A DNA stretch of 34,688 nt, from the NCBI GenBank assembly GCA_001247695.2, contig LGRX02035280.1, positions 1-34,688 of the forward strand, written 5' to 3'. Below, one piece after another: positions 1 through 10,492 of this stretch (its first letter is position 1; every line of letters starts with the position of its first letter). The notes under the pieces were generated by a model, which was given only the letters and a program-made list of their open reading frames with translations, made no database searches and was not told the DNA's origin. The DNA comes from Cymbomonas tetramitiformis. Its lineage: Eukaryota; Chlorophyta; Pyramimonadophyceae; Pyramimonadales; Pyramimonadaceae. The position numbers were made by a program, and so were the translations under genes.

Positions 1-895
1 GACTTGCTCGCCTCCTCCGACGGCATGCTCGCCTCGTGGGGGTCGCGCCTATCGCACTCCGAGCATCGCTCCTCCCTCTCGCATCCTGCGACGCGGCCTG
101 GACGCCGAGAGCCTGCGAGCCTGTCGAGTCCAACGCCTCGGCCGATGGCCCGACCACGCCTCGCCTATCATGGGTCCCTCGCCTCCCGCGGTGACCTACT
201 CGCCTCCCCCGACGGCATGCTCGCCTCGTGGGGATCGCGCCTATCGCACTCTGAGCATCGCTCCTCCCTCTCGCATCCTGCGACACGGCCTGGACGCCGA
301 GAGCCTGCGAGCCTGTCGAGTCCAATGCCTCGGCCGATGGCCCGACCACGCCTCGCCTATCATGGGTCCCTCGCCTCCCGCGGCGACCTGCTCGCCTCTC
401 CCGACGGCATGCTCGCCTCGTGGGGGTCGCGCCTATCGCACTCTGAGCATCGCTCCTCCCTCTCGCATCCTGCGACACGGCCTGGACGCCGAGAGCCTGC
501 GAGCCTGTCGAGTCCAATGCCTCGACCGATGGCCCGACCACGCCTCGCCTATCATGGGTCCCTCGCCTCCCGCGGCGACCTGCTCGCCTCCCTCTACGGT
601 TCGCTCGCCTCGTGGGTGTTGCGCTTGCCGCAACCCGGGTATCATGCCACCTCCTCGCATCCGGCGAAGCGGCCTCAACGCCGAGAGCCCGCGAGCCTGT
701 CGAGTCCAACGCCTCGGCCGATGGCTCGACCACGTATCGCCTACCACGGGCTCCTCGCCTCCCGCGGCGACCTGCTCGCCTCCCTCTACGGCTCGCTCGC
801 CTCGTGGGTGCTGCGCCTGCCGCATCAGGGACACCGCAGCACTTCCCCGCATCGGGCGACGCGGCCGCAACGTCGAGAGCCTGCGAGCCTAACAG
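1..895. repeat. 192-bp GC-rich tandem array (about 4.6 copies, continues off the left edge)
   Basis: The anchor CGGCATGCTCGCCTCGTGGG and its variants recur at 21, 213, 405, 597 and 789, exactly 192 bp apart. The first three copies are nearly identical and the last two have diverged (for example CGGTTCGCTCGCC). Because 192 is 64 codons, several frames on both strands stay open across the array; one plus-strand frame (4-909) reads a 64-residue Ser/Arg/Pro repeat. Open frames in three registers and on the antisense strand mean openness alone is no evidence of a protein. I call it a minisatellite; a repetitive protein exon is possible but unsupported. Confidence 0.9.
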
Positions 896-1370
896 GTCCG
901 TGTGGCTAGGGGGCAGCCGTGCGCCCTCTCGGAGAAACGCCTCCGCCTCGCCGCTAGGTAGCGGCAATGACACCTCCTCGGGCAGCACCTCGGCAGAGCC
1001 ACTAGAGGACTTCCGTGCACACTCCATAGGCTGCACCTCGACTGTGCGCTCCGATGATGACTGCGTGCGCCCCTCACGCGGTGACTCGACTCTGCTCGCA
1101 GGTGGCCGCTGCGCGCACTCGTCGGGCCCCACCGCCAATGTGCTGCCAGGGGCCAGCTGTGCGCACTCTCGGAGCGACGCCTCCGCCTCCTCGTCGGGTG
1201 GCGGCAGTGTGTGCTCTTGGGGCAACACTCCTGCTCTACTACCGTCAGGTGGCCACTGTGTGCGCTCCCCGGGCAGCACCTCCACCGACGACTGCGGATA
1301 TGGGCCTAGTGGTGGCGCCGTGAGCGGCCTCCAAGGCTCCGCATCAACGGACAGCTGGGTGCGTGTCGCG
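896..1370. repeat. Degenerate GC-rich repeat zone
   Basis: The segment is built from loosely repeated phrases such as GTGCGC(A/C)CTCTCGGAG with GCGGCA (near 918-965 and 1159-1206), and GGCAGCACCTC (near 981 and 1273). It looks like a decayed tandem array bridging the 192-bp array and the 42/33-bp array. Open frames through it have strongly biased Ser/Ala/Arg composition and no recognisable domain. I see no gene here. Confidence 0.5.
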
Positions 1371-2815
1371 CCAGCGCGCGCGTCTGTGTCGTGGCTTTGG
1401 TCGCGCGCCTCGCTCGGGGCACCGCCAGCGCTCTGGCTGTGGTCTAGCGCCTCGCTCTGGTCACTGCCAGCGCTCTGACCGCGGCCGTGCACCTCACAGG
1501 GGGTTGCGCCGGTGCCATGGCCGTGCTCGCGGGGCTCGCTAGGGGCAGTGCTAGCGCTATGGCTATGGGTGCGCCTCGCGCCAGGGCATATGTAGCGCAT
1601 GCTCGCGCCATGCTTGCCACTGCACGCCCCGCTAGGGACGGCACTTGCACAATAGCCGTGCGCTTCGCTCTGGGCAGCGCTTGCGCTGTGGCCGTCGCCG
1701 CGCGCCTCGCTCGAGGCATCGCTCGTGCCGTGGCCGTGCGCCATGCTCAGAGCAGCGCCGATGTGGTTGCGCGCCTCGCTAGGGGCAGCGCCAGCGTCGT
1801 GCCTGTGGCCGCGTGCCTCGCTCAGAGCGGCGCCGATGTGGCCGCGCGCCTCGCTAGGGGCAGCGCCGATGTGGCCGCGCGCCTCGCTAGGGGCAGCGCC
1901 AGCGCCGTGCCTGCCACCACGCGCCTCGCTAGGGGCAGCGCCAGTGCCGCGACTGCCACCACGCGCCTCGCTAGGGGCAGCGCCAGTGCCGCGACTGCCA
2001 CCACGCGCCTCGCTAGGGGCAGCGCTCGTGCTGCGACTGCCACCACTCGCCTCGTCAGGGGCAGCGCTGGTGCTAGGGCAGTGGCCGCGCACCTCGCTAG
2101 GGGCAATGCCGATGTGGTTGCGCGCCTCGCTAGGGGCAGCGCCAGCGCCGTGCCTGTGGCCACGTGCCTCGCTCAGAGCGGCGCCGAAGTGGCCGCGCGC
2201 CTCGCTAGGGGCAGTGCCAATGCTGTGGCTGTGGCCGCGTGCATCGCTCAGAGCGGCGCCGATGTGACCGCACGCCTCGCTAGGGGCAGCGCCAGTGCCG
2301 CGACTGCCACCACGCGCCTCGCTAGGGGCAGCGCCGATGTGGCCGCGCGCCTCGCTAGGGGCAGCGCCAGTGCTGCGACTGCTACCACGCGCCTCGCTAG
2401 GGGCAGCGCCAGTGCCGCGACTGCCACCACGCGCCTCGCCAGGGGCAGCGCCAGTGCCGCGACTGCCACCACGCGCCTCGCCAGGGGCAGCGCCGATGTG
2501 GCCGCGCGCCTCGCTAGGGGCAGCGCCAGTGCCGCGACTGCCACCACGCGCCTCGCTAGGGGCAGCGCCAGTGCCGTGACTGCCACCACGCGCCTCGCTA
2601 GGGGCAGCGCCAGTGCCGTGACTGCCACCACGCGCCTCGCTAGGGGCAGCGCCAGTGCCGCGACTGCCACCACGCGCCTCGCCAGGGGCAGCGCCAATGC
2701 CGCGACTGCCACCACGCGCCTCGCCAGGGGCAGCGCTGGTGCTAGGGCAGTGGCCGCGCACCTCGCTAGGGGCAACGCCGAGGTGGCCGCACGCCTCGCT
2801 TAGGGCAGCGCTCGC
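1371..2815. repeat. Mixed 42-bp and 33-bp minisatellite coding for Ala/Arg/Ser-rich repeats
   Basis: From about 1740 onward the phrase CGCCTCGCTAGGGGCAGCGC recurs with two spacings. The 42-bp unit would code RLARGSASAATATT and the 33-bp unit RLARGSADVAA. They are interleaved rather than separated, so there is higher-order structure; divergent units extend left to about 1371. One plus-strand frame is open from 1487 to 2803 (438 residues), but the minus strand is also open over 1822-2163 and 2248-2775 because unit lengths are multiples of three. A low-complexity protein cannot be excluded. The simpler reading is a GC-rich minisatellite that is open by construction. Confidence 0.85.
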
Positions 2816-4100
2816 GCAGTGGCTGTGGTCACGCGCTCCCCTAAAGGTAGCACCGGTGACGTGGCCGCACGCCGAGTGCGCTCTGCGCTCGTCCGATCTG
2901 AGGTACCTCCCCCCCCTTCGGACAGGCGCAAGACCGCACGGCGCACAATCCCACGGGACGCCACTCGCAAAAACCCAAGCCTAGCAACGAAAAACGCCGC
3001 CCGCCGCCACGCCCGCAAACCCGCCGCCCGATCCCGCATCTCCTGACCCCTAAGCCAAACCACGCAACGGTCGCGCCCGACACGGACATCCCGCAACACC
3101 TGAAGCCGCAGAATGAACCACGCCGCCCGATCCCAAGCCCGCCGCTGAGCCATACGCACCGCGCAGCGCGAAGCCACGCGCTTGGCACGGCTCATCCCGA
3201 CGCTCATCCCGGGGACCGCCGCGCACCTAGGCCGTGACGTGCTAATTAACTAACGTAGTGGAGGCACTTACGCCCATGCAAAGCAACAAGCACACGCCGC
3301 ACCCAGAAAGTCACCACTCAGGCACGAGCCGAGTGGTCAAACCGGCCGAAGCGCGGCAATTCCTGAGTATGGAGGGCGCAAGCCCTAGGCTACCCGAGAT
3401 TGAGAAACACGGGGACAATTCAGCAAAGGCCGCACAATTTTAAAAAAATCGCGCAGCGCTCCCGCCGCGAAGGGTCGGTTCTGCCGAAAAATCCACGCGA
3501 TTCCAAATCCCAAGCCCGACCCGCGTAACTGTGCGCTCGTGACACGAGCTCAAGCGTTATGCGTGAACAAGAAACATGCTAGGGCAGAAGCGCGCCTAAA
3601 TCTCCTCGCGGCCCAAAGTACCCGGAGATCGGAACCTCAAGAACACCTGAAACCCGGCATCACCAACCCGCAGCCAAACCGACACGCCGCCCAAAGCGCA
3701 CGACAAAACATCCTAGACCAAAAGAAAGAATCTAGAGCAACGCGTCAACGCAAAACACGTTTTCGTTCGTAAAAGTAAAAATAATTCCAAAGTCATATAC
3801 GCAAATTCCAAATTGCATATACGCAAAGGACGCTACAACGCCACGTCAGAGCAGCCGTCCCATCCGAGGACAGAACAACTCAAAGTACATTCGCAAGGGG
3901 AGGGAGGACCAAGGGCCCCAAGCCACCTCCTTCATTGCTAGGTAGCCGTACCAAACTACGTCGCGGATCAAAGCACTCGGAGAATTCCACTCCTAGAGCA
4001 CCTGAATCCCACAACCACGCACCCACCAACACGAAGCAGAAACGCACGCCACACTGTGCTTGATTTCACAACACAAAACGCCGGGCGAAAGGCATCACGC
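2816..4100. other. Gene-poor GC-rich stretch with faint repeats
   Basis: No convincing gene is seen. CGCCGCCCGATCCC occurs at 3022 and 3121 (99 bp apart), and an ACACCTGAA phrase followed by CACGCC or similar recurs near 3097, 3643 and 4000, so parts are probably a very old tandem repeat. The longest open frame is on the minus strand (2800-3207, Arg-rich, no domain). Base composition drifts from GC-rich to AT-rich after about 3770. Confidence 0.4.
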
Positions 4101-6689
4101 AAGGGGGGTGCAATCAGAATACGCAGAAACAGAAATTTTCAGGAAGCGACCGGTAAAAACGATCCAATTACCATTTTGTAGGAGGCTACCACTCCAGTTT
4201 CTTCTCTTCTTTACACTTTCGGGCTTAACTATTACTAGCTATTAAACGACCGCACGAGGTATGATTACGTTTGGTCAACTATCGGACTTCGGTTTCGTAA
4301 ATCCTTCAAGTTATTACTACAAGACTTCCGTTTCGTAAATCTTTATAGTTATGCTTTTGCTTTCAAGTGCATGCTTTCAATACACAATATACAGCAGTTA
4401 CGGCTTACAATTCTCAGTTCAGTTCTCATCTCCGAAACTGGTTACACTTAGAGTTCTTATGCATTCAGGAACTCTCTCCATAACTCAACTGTACTGAGTA
4501 CTCCGTACAACAGGCTAGGCACCTCACATCAACATCATTCTGATCGGTCCTACTGTACTCCGTACTGAGTACTCTTGCGTTTTGTACTTAGCCGTTTTTC
4601 TTGCTCTTGTGCTTGCCTCCTAGCACATTTTCAGACACCATTTCTCAGAGGTCTATTCATCATGAAAGACAGAGTCTGTGCAATCATGGCTATTCAGCCT
4701 CCGACATAGCTGACATAGCTATTTAGCTTATGACCCAACCGTTGTTAAGCAGCCTCCACGCTATATGGCTGAAAAATGGCAAGCAATCTCTTCGGTCATT
4801 CTTGGGCATAGAGCAATCAAGCACAGCCAATCCAGGATGTTTATCCCAAAATTCTCCAAGAGTTATTCATGTTTTTCAGTGTCATATGAAAATAGCTAAT
4901 ATACCGCCCTATGATGGGAGTCATCTCCTTCAGCGAGGGGAAGTGGTTATGTTGTAAAGTTGACCAATCTGATCATCATAAAAGTGACAGATTTGAGAAA
5001 ATCGATTGAAACTTGTATTGAAAATGACTATTCCTTACAATAAGGTATTGCACCTAAGGGAATAAGGGTTTCATCGTCTGAAATATGAAAAGACTTTTAC
5101 ATTGACTCTAGTTCCTGAATCCAGAATCGCATATAGAAAGCACATTAGATTCAGATTCTGAGCATACAAATGGACTTGAATACACTCAGGTTTGTACTAA
5201 GTTGCAATTGTCCAAAGTTTTATTCTGACATCACTATTTATTTGTGGAATAGCATACAATGGTATAAACCATCCACATATAGATTGACACCATATTTGTA
5301 ATTTCATAACATTTTGGCACATAAGACAAGCATGCTTTATTGAGGAATGAAGACTCTTTGAAAGCTCATTCGGGAATGTTTAGAAATTTGTTGCCTCATC
5401 CATTAGGCCACGAAGTCTTGGAAAACCCGCAATCTGCATACGGTCTCCAAGCACAGTTCATCCTCATTCTGGAAAGTGACAGAAATTGTATAGTCATAAA
5501 ACAAGTCACAATTCTATCGGATTGAAATGACACATTCATCATTCATACTTCTTTATCATAACAAGTCTCTGAATAGTGTTTGCCCAAAATAAAATGGGCA
5601 CCATTGAGATAAGTGATCATGTGCTGAAGAATATACACATATCACTAGGCAATGCCATGTTCTATTCATAATGAAATGACATGTCAGCCATCCATCAACT
5701 ACGAAAATACAACTCGTAGTAAGTTGTTGTCATTACGGACACTTCTTGATTGACTCTCCATTAGCTTCGATACCAAAGTTAACTTCGGTACTGATTTCTT
5801 TGTTCATCATGACAATCATTATCCAGAACCATTGTCTAAGTTGGGTACACTATAGTGACCCTGAACTGACAAAGTATGTGGGCTGCAACCCAACAACTGC
5901 ATTTGACATCATCTGGCATTTGCCACATTCAAAAACGTCAGGCATATTGCCAATATGACGTAGAGAGAATCAATGTTCAGATTGACATTGTTACCTCTAA
6001 AGCATTCGATGAGTAATCTCAGTCTGATTCTCTATCAAACCATTTTTCACATAACATAATAACATCCTCCATCACCATCTGATTGGTTTGATACATCTCT
6101 TTTTGCGAGGGGGAGGAAGAGTATAGATTCATTCATTTTTCATACAGCTGCCACAAATTGATTTACATCATTGTGATTTTGCTTGGAAGATTAAAAATCT
6201 TATCAAAAGTTCCAGCATCTGTGTATAGCAGCCATAAAGTTGATGACACGGTACATCATGCCGATTGAAACATCAAATGAAGTCTTATTTGACTTATTGA
6301 CACATAAAGTTCATTATGAAGAAATCATAGATGCATATTTCTCCGGCTCTATCATATTATATGAAGGGCACTGATACTGGAGAACGATGGTTTTTCAAAT
6401 GTGAATAAGCTATATTGTAAGCTTACGACCATCACTTTGACGTCAACAGCCTGAGATACTGATTGTCGAAATTCAAGAGTTGAAGGATTCGATGAATCAG
6501 CCTTGATACATGTGTTTTGATTTTGATTGAAAATTCCGTAACGTAAACCTCGGAAGATACCTTGAAACGTCACTCTGAAATACGATACGCAATTCATGGG
6601 GGCTACATCCTAAGAACTGTAGGGCTAAATGCCTAAGGTGAGGGACTAAAGTGGACTCAGTTCCCCCCAATAACCTAAAAACACCATGA
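4101..6689. other. AT-rich intergenic stretch, probably decayed mobile DNA
   Basis: No open frame longer than about 80 codons and no domain is recognisable in any frame. A 38-bp direct duplication lies at 4285/4323 (GACTTC(G/C)GTTTCGTAAATC). Purine runs GCGAGGGGAAGTGG (4933) and GCGAGGGGGAGGAAGAG (6105) resemble polypurine tracts preceding LTRs, but no paired LTR was found. It may be the remains of retroelements; I cannot assign a family. Confidence 0.35.
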
Positions 6690-7052
6690 GGGACGCCTCA
6701 AATCGGTGTAAGAAGACTGGTACCAGCAAGAAGCGACAACAACAAAGACATCATAGACATATACAAAGGTATGCCCGTTGTGAGGTCACAACTCTTTTAA
6801 GAGGGGAGATCTGTCAGGGTCATGACCGATGGCATATGTGTCATAAATGTCATACGTGTCATACCTGTCAGACATGTCATACCATGTCATACCATGTCAT
6901 GTCGGTCATGTCATATATTATTATGACAGTCGGTCGCGTCATATATTATTATGACAGTCGACAGTATGGTCGACCATGACTGTACATGTCGAGTCGCGTC
7001 ATATATTATTATGACAGTCGTCAGTACGGTCGACGATGACTGTACATGTCGC
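6690..7052 (+). mobile_element. LTR-like edge followed by hairpin repeats
   Basis: A basic Lys/Arg/Gln/His-rich frame (6686 onward) runs into the purine tract AAGAGGGGAGATC and then TGTCAGGGTCATGACC at 6813. A polypurine tract followed by TG is the typical 3' edge of an LTR-retrotransposon interior. No second LTR, primer-binding site or LTR end could be located, so this may be a solo or truncated LTR, or coincidence. Confidence 0.3.
6906..7052. repeat. Three-copy hairpin repeat
   Basis: CATATATTATTATGACAGTC occurs at 6912, 6940 and 7000. Each copy contains GTCATA...TATGAC, a short stem with a TATTAT loop. The second and third copies are followed by a 34-bp segment with GTCGAC and ATGACTGTACATGTCG, giving a 60-bp unit. 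Short GTCATA/C-GTGTCAT phrases also fill 6835-6905. Confidence 0.7.
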
Positions 7053-7420
7053 CAGATGATAATGTCACATCATCAGGCATCCTTGTCATCGAGAGTTCGT
7101 ACGTCGAACTCGAAGATGGCAAAGCAAAGATACATCTTGAATACAAACAAGAACCATCTTGGCTTTTAAGCATGTGCGGAACACGCATGCACAGTATGAA
7201 CGAACTAGTCGTTATTACAATACTGGTCGTTCAACCTACGTCTCGGGTTCACAACCCAATGGCGGTACCATCTAAGATGATGGGAGACGTATGGTACAAA
7301 AGTGAGGAAGCGTTGTGCTTCAGCAGATCTTCTTACAGAGACTGCACTCACAACCCGCTATTACGTACACTCGCATTGCTGTCCAACTTTGCAGTGTTTA
7401 TTTGTATATTGATAATATAT

Positions 7421-7849
7421 TCACGGCGCCTGTTTATCCCGCCGTATCAAAAATAGCAGTTTGTTGGCCTCAGAGCGGACGGCCAACGTGGAGTCCTCCA
7501 AGTCGAAAAGCGGCGCAAATAAAACGTCCTGTGCCTCGAATGCCTCCTGGAGGGCAGGCACCAGCTTTGCGAGGAGCACCTGCGCGTTGGACTCAGTGCC
7601 GGTGAACCTCTCATGTTTCTCACGGAAACACTTCCGGATGACGTGCTTCGCTACGCTCTCGTCGAAGCGCTCACGGGTCAGTAAGCGAACCCCCGCCAAG
7701 AAAACTTCCTGGGCGGAGTTCGCAGCCGGAACACCAGCAGGTGCCGGCGTAGCTGGCGTGACGGAATTACGTGCGGCAGCAGAGTCGAAAATCGTCGCTA
7801 GAGAGCGTCGGCGAGACGCCATACTCGAAGTCAATCTAGTCGCAACCAT
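7421..7849 (-). CDS. Hypothetical protein, 142 residues
   Basis: The minus-strand frame opens with ATG at 7849 (MVATRLTSSMASRRR) and ends with TGA at 7421. A Ser/Arg-rich N-terminus and an Ala/Pro linker (about residues 30-45) are followed by a mostly helical, charged region of about 95 residues (VFLAGVRLLTRERFDES, then ALQEAFEAQDVLFAPLFDLE). AATAAA lies on the minus strand about 20 bp past the stop (7397-7402), which fits a 3' end. The frame continues upstream to 8005, but I prefer this ATG because the residues before it look non-coding. The opposite strand is also open (7461-7877) with a less protein-like composition. No family is recognised; an earlier exon is possible. Confidence 0.45.
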   Translation of the reverse strand: MVATRLTSSMASRRRSLATIFDSAAARNSVTPATPAPAGVPAANSAQEVFLAGVRLLTRERFDESVAKHVIRKCFREKHERFTGTESNAQVLLAKLVPALQEAFEAQDVLFAPLFDLEDSTLAVRSEANKLLFLIRRDKQAP

Positions 7850-8940
7850 GATAAAAGAGACTGTAGAGACGAAGTGAGGGAAAATGGGACGAGGTACGGA
7901 AGGAGCGGCGGCCAAAAGTCGTAATGCGGTCGTCGAGGAAAGCAAAAAAAGCTGTGGCGTAAAATATTCCCCCACGTGCATGTGGATGCAGAGTGACGCG
8001 GCCAAGGAAAGTGGTGTCGGATCCGACCAAAATTTCCAACGTCAACCAACGCGTAGCGAGGAAAATGAAGTCTGCCTCGTGCACAAGCCTCCCGTAAATC
8101 CAATCAACCAGACATCAGCTAGGCCATACCGCTCCGCCGCGCCTCTAGTGGAGCCCCTCACTCCATCTCAAGCGTCGTTGCTTAGCCAGACATGGCTAAA
8201 ATACGCAGTGTCTAAAAAAAGAGTGCGTGGGTCTAAACCTGTTGGATATACCCCTAAGGCCCGGGATATATATTCACTCAGTGATAGTTTTCTCAGAATG
8301 TAGTAAAGTTGATAAGTTAACCCGTTATATGGGCATAAACATTCAGGGTTCTGGTTCGGGTGACAATCACAAACACTACTACGGGAAGAGTCACACAATC
8401 AGGCGGTGTGACTATTCCAGCAAAAACTTACAATTTATATGTAGTTTGACGTGTACAAAGCCCTGCAACCACCTACCATGTCGCCACATGCCCCCCCGGA
8501 CGGGCGCAAGCCGCCCCACCCAAACGGCCGAAAATCGGAAAAAGTCAGATTTCGGCAGTGAGATTCCCGTGGAATGAGCCCCATCGAGTGCGACCCGCAG
8601 GGGGTATGGACCCCTAAAATGGGATGTTTTGGACCCATTGGGACCCCTTGGGACTAATTTGACCGATACCCCGACATGGGCACCCCTTGCACTCATTATC
8701 AATGTAATAGCATGTTGCTTCCTTGTATAGCTCGTCCTCCCGCCCCATGATGGACTGGGCGAGGCACTTCCGTTGACGTACCTCAAGCAAGACGAACGCG
8801 TTCCCTGCCTTCGTAACCAATATCTCCGTGTATAGCGCCGAAAGAAGATACGCGCTGGAACAAGGAAATGTTTCACAGTCGTTACATGTGGACGTCAAGG
8901 CCAAGGTTTTGACGGATACAGTACCTTCGACCTCACAGTA
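7850..8940. other. No gene recognised
   Basis: Mixed-composition DNA with only short open frames. The best is a Cys-containing minus-strand frame at 8614-8904 (96 codons), without a recognisable domain or splice context. GC-rich text around 8490-8680 contains several GGACCC phrases (8611, 8634, 8645). Confidence 0.3.
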
Positions 8941-9320
8941 CCCTTATTATCGCCAATTATTCTGTAATACAGGGTGAACTTGCACAATCCAGTTCAAGCG
9001 CTGTACCGCGATGCGCACCAAGCCACGTGGATAAACTATCTTCCATACACCCCAAAAAAGTAATTATAACTTCTTGTCGAGTTAGATGAAGGTCTGCTAT
9101 TGGTTTTAGAAGGAGGGTGGATTTTTACCGGCTGAGGAGTCCACTGTTTTCAGGATTTTCGCTCCAGATAAGGCGAATCAGAGCATCGACCGATATATGG
9201 AGCGTTCGGGCTTCCAAATTTACTCGAAAGTCGACTTGGGATAACGGGGTTTGGGCTATATATCGCCGCAAGGCATCGCCCACGGATATAGTGATAATAA
9301 GGGTACCTTGATAATAAGGG
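8941..9320. mobile_element. Small TA-flanked inverted-repeat element (MITE-like)
   Basis: CCCTTATTATC at 8941 and its exact inverse GATAATAAGGG ending at 9320 bound a 380-bp segment. The dinucleotide TA flanks both sides, as in Tc1/mariner-type insertions. The perfect inverse match extends outward by four bases (AGTA/TACT). A second GATAATAAGGGTAC lies 19 bp inside the right end (from 9291). No transposase is encoded, so it would be non-autonomous. Short ends and a two-base duplication could arise by chance. Confidence 0.45.
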
Positions 9321-9685
9321 TACTCCCGTCTATATGCGAGTATGCCTTGGAAGTTGGATGAGCGAGTTCAGCGGCGGAAGGACAACGCGGCCGCGTGGCG
9401 GGTGACACACGAGGGGAAGACGAAACGCAGGCTGGTGAGGGACGCCAAGTACCAACCAAGAGCACCCGTAATGACCCTTTGGAAGAGGAGAAGGACATCC
9501 ATCACCGTGCAGGGAACATATCAACCCCCTATGGCCGGTCTGTGGCCGTGCGATGAGGGCTGTGGCCAAGGTTTGGCCGAGTGTGCTTTTGCTTGTTGGC
9601 CGAGACGAATGATGTAAAATTTCGAAAATTCCCCCGAAATTTTGCGATTGTTATGATATTGCCATACATAAAATAAATTTTTTGT
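9321..9685. other. Spacer with one short open frame and an AT-rich hairpin
   Basis: A basic 91-codon frame (9342-9617) has no recognisable domain. Near 9616-9645 the sequence AAAATTTCG...CGAAATTTT forms an inverted repeat just before the retroelement protease frame. No LTR matching anything at the other end of the element was found. Confidence 0.3.
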
Positions 9686-10492
9686 ATGTTCCCTGTCACC
9701 GTGGCGGCAGCTGCAGTTCAGAGCAACCACGGCGTGGACGACTTCAGCGCGAGGGGCAGAGTGCACGCAGGAACCATGGAGGCCCAGGCCTACTACGAGT
9801 TGCTGAAGGAGAGGATGCTCAGTGGGCTCACCGAAGAGCAAATCACAGCCATGGCACACGTCCAACCAGTGTGCAAGCTGCTCAATGACAAGCTGGCGCA
9901 GGGCATGGCTCTCGTGGCCTCTGGTGGCCTGCTGATGATGTACAAGGCCCTCCTCCTGGACACCGGTGCCAACTGCAACATCATCCCGATCCGCACAGTC
10001 AGGCAACTTGGCCTCACCATCTTCGACGCAGAGACTGGAGCCAGGGTCGCCAGGTGTGACGGCAGCCCTGCCGAGTTCACCAAGTACTGTTACGTGGACG
10101 TGATCCTCGCTGCGGACACCCCTTACATGACGCTTCACCGTCTTCACGCCTTTGTCACGTTCACCGATGACACCACTTGGGACTTCCTAGTGGTCACTGG
10201 GCCGCTGAAGAACGCGCTGAAGCTCACCATTGACTTGTACCGTGGTGTTGCCACCTCCGAGGCCGCGGTGTCGCTGGGCATGAGGGAGAAGGTCGCGTTG
10301 CCCCTGATCGAGCTGACACCACCCGCATATGTGAGGTGCAAGAGGAACGAGGACCCCAGGGTGTACCTGGCTACGGAGATCTTCGACGACTCTGTTCTAC
10401 AGCAGCAAGGGACTGGTGACGCCGAGGTGATGAAAGAGGATCGCCTGGGTCCTCTCAGGGGAACGATGTGCGTTTTCGCAGGATCATCCTGA
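9686..10492 (+). pseudogene. Retroelement aspartic protease (copy 1)
   Basis: This is a 268-residue frame. LLLDTGANCNII near residue 92 is the retroviral-type aspartic protease active site (DTGA), where the protease works as a dimer and cuts the polyprotein. About 85 residues precede the catalytic Asp (MEAQAYYELLKERMLSGL region). Shared with copy 2 are YVDVILAA-TP, MTLHRLHAFVTF, TGPLKN and LPL-(E/D)-TPP, which continue well past a minimal protease. The frame stops at 10490-10492, while the next coding stretch is in the +1 frame, so translation would need a shift or the copy carries an indel. ATG at 9686 is the first in frame, but the natural N-terminus may have been a gag region now lost. Confidence 0.75.

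Noticed and set aside
433..870. Minus-strand open frame inside the 192-bp array
   Set aside because: It is open only because the repeat length is a multiple of three and the DNA is GC-rich; several frames on both strands are open.
7461..7877. Plus-strand ORF opposite the 142-residue gene
   Set aside because: It is rich in Ser, Lys and Thr without helical pattern; the minus frame reads more like a folded protein and has a polyadenylation-like signal after its stop.
8614..8904. Cys-containing minus-strand ORF of 96 codons
   Set aside because: No domain, no splice context and no supporting neighbour; too short to stand alone.
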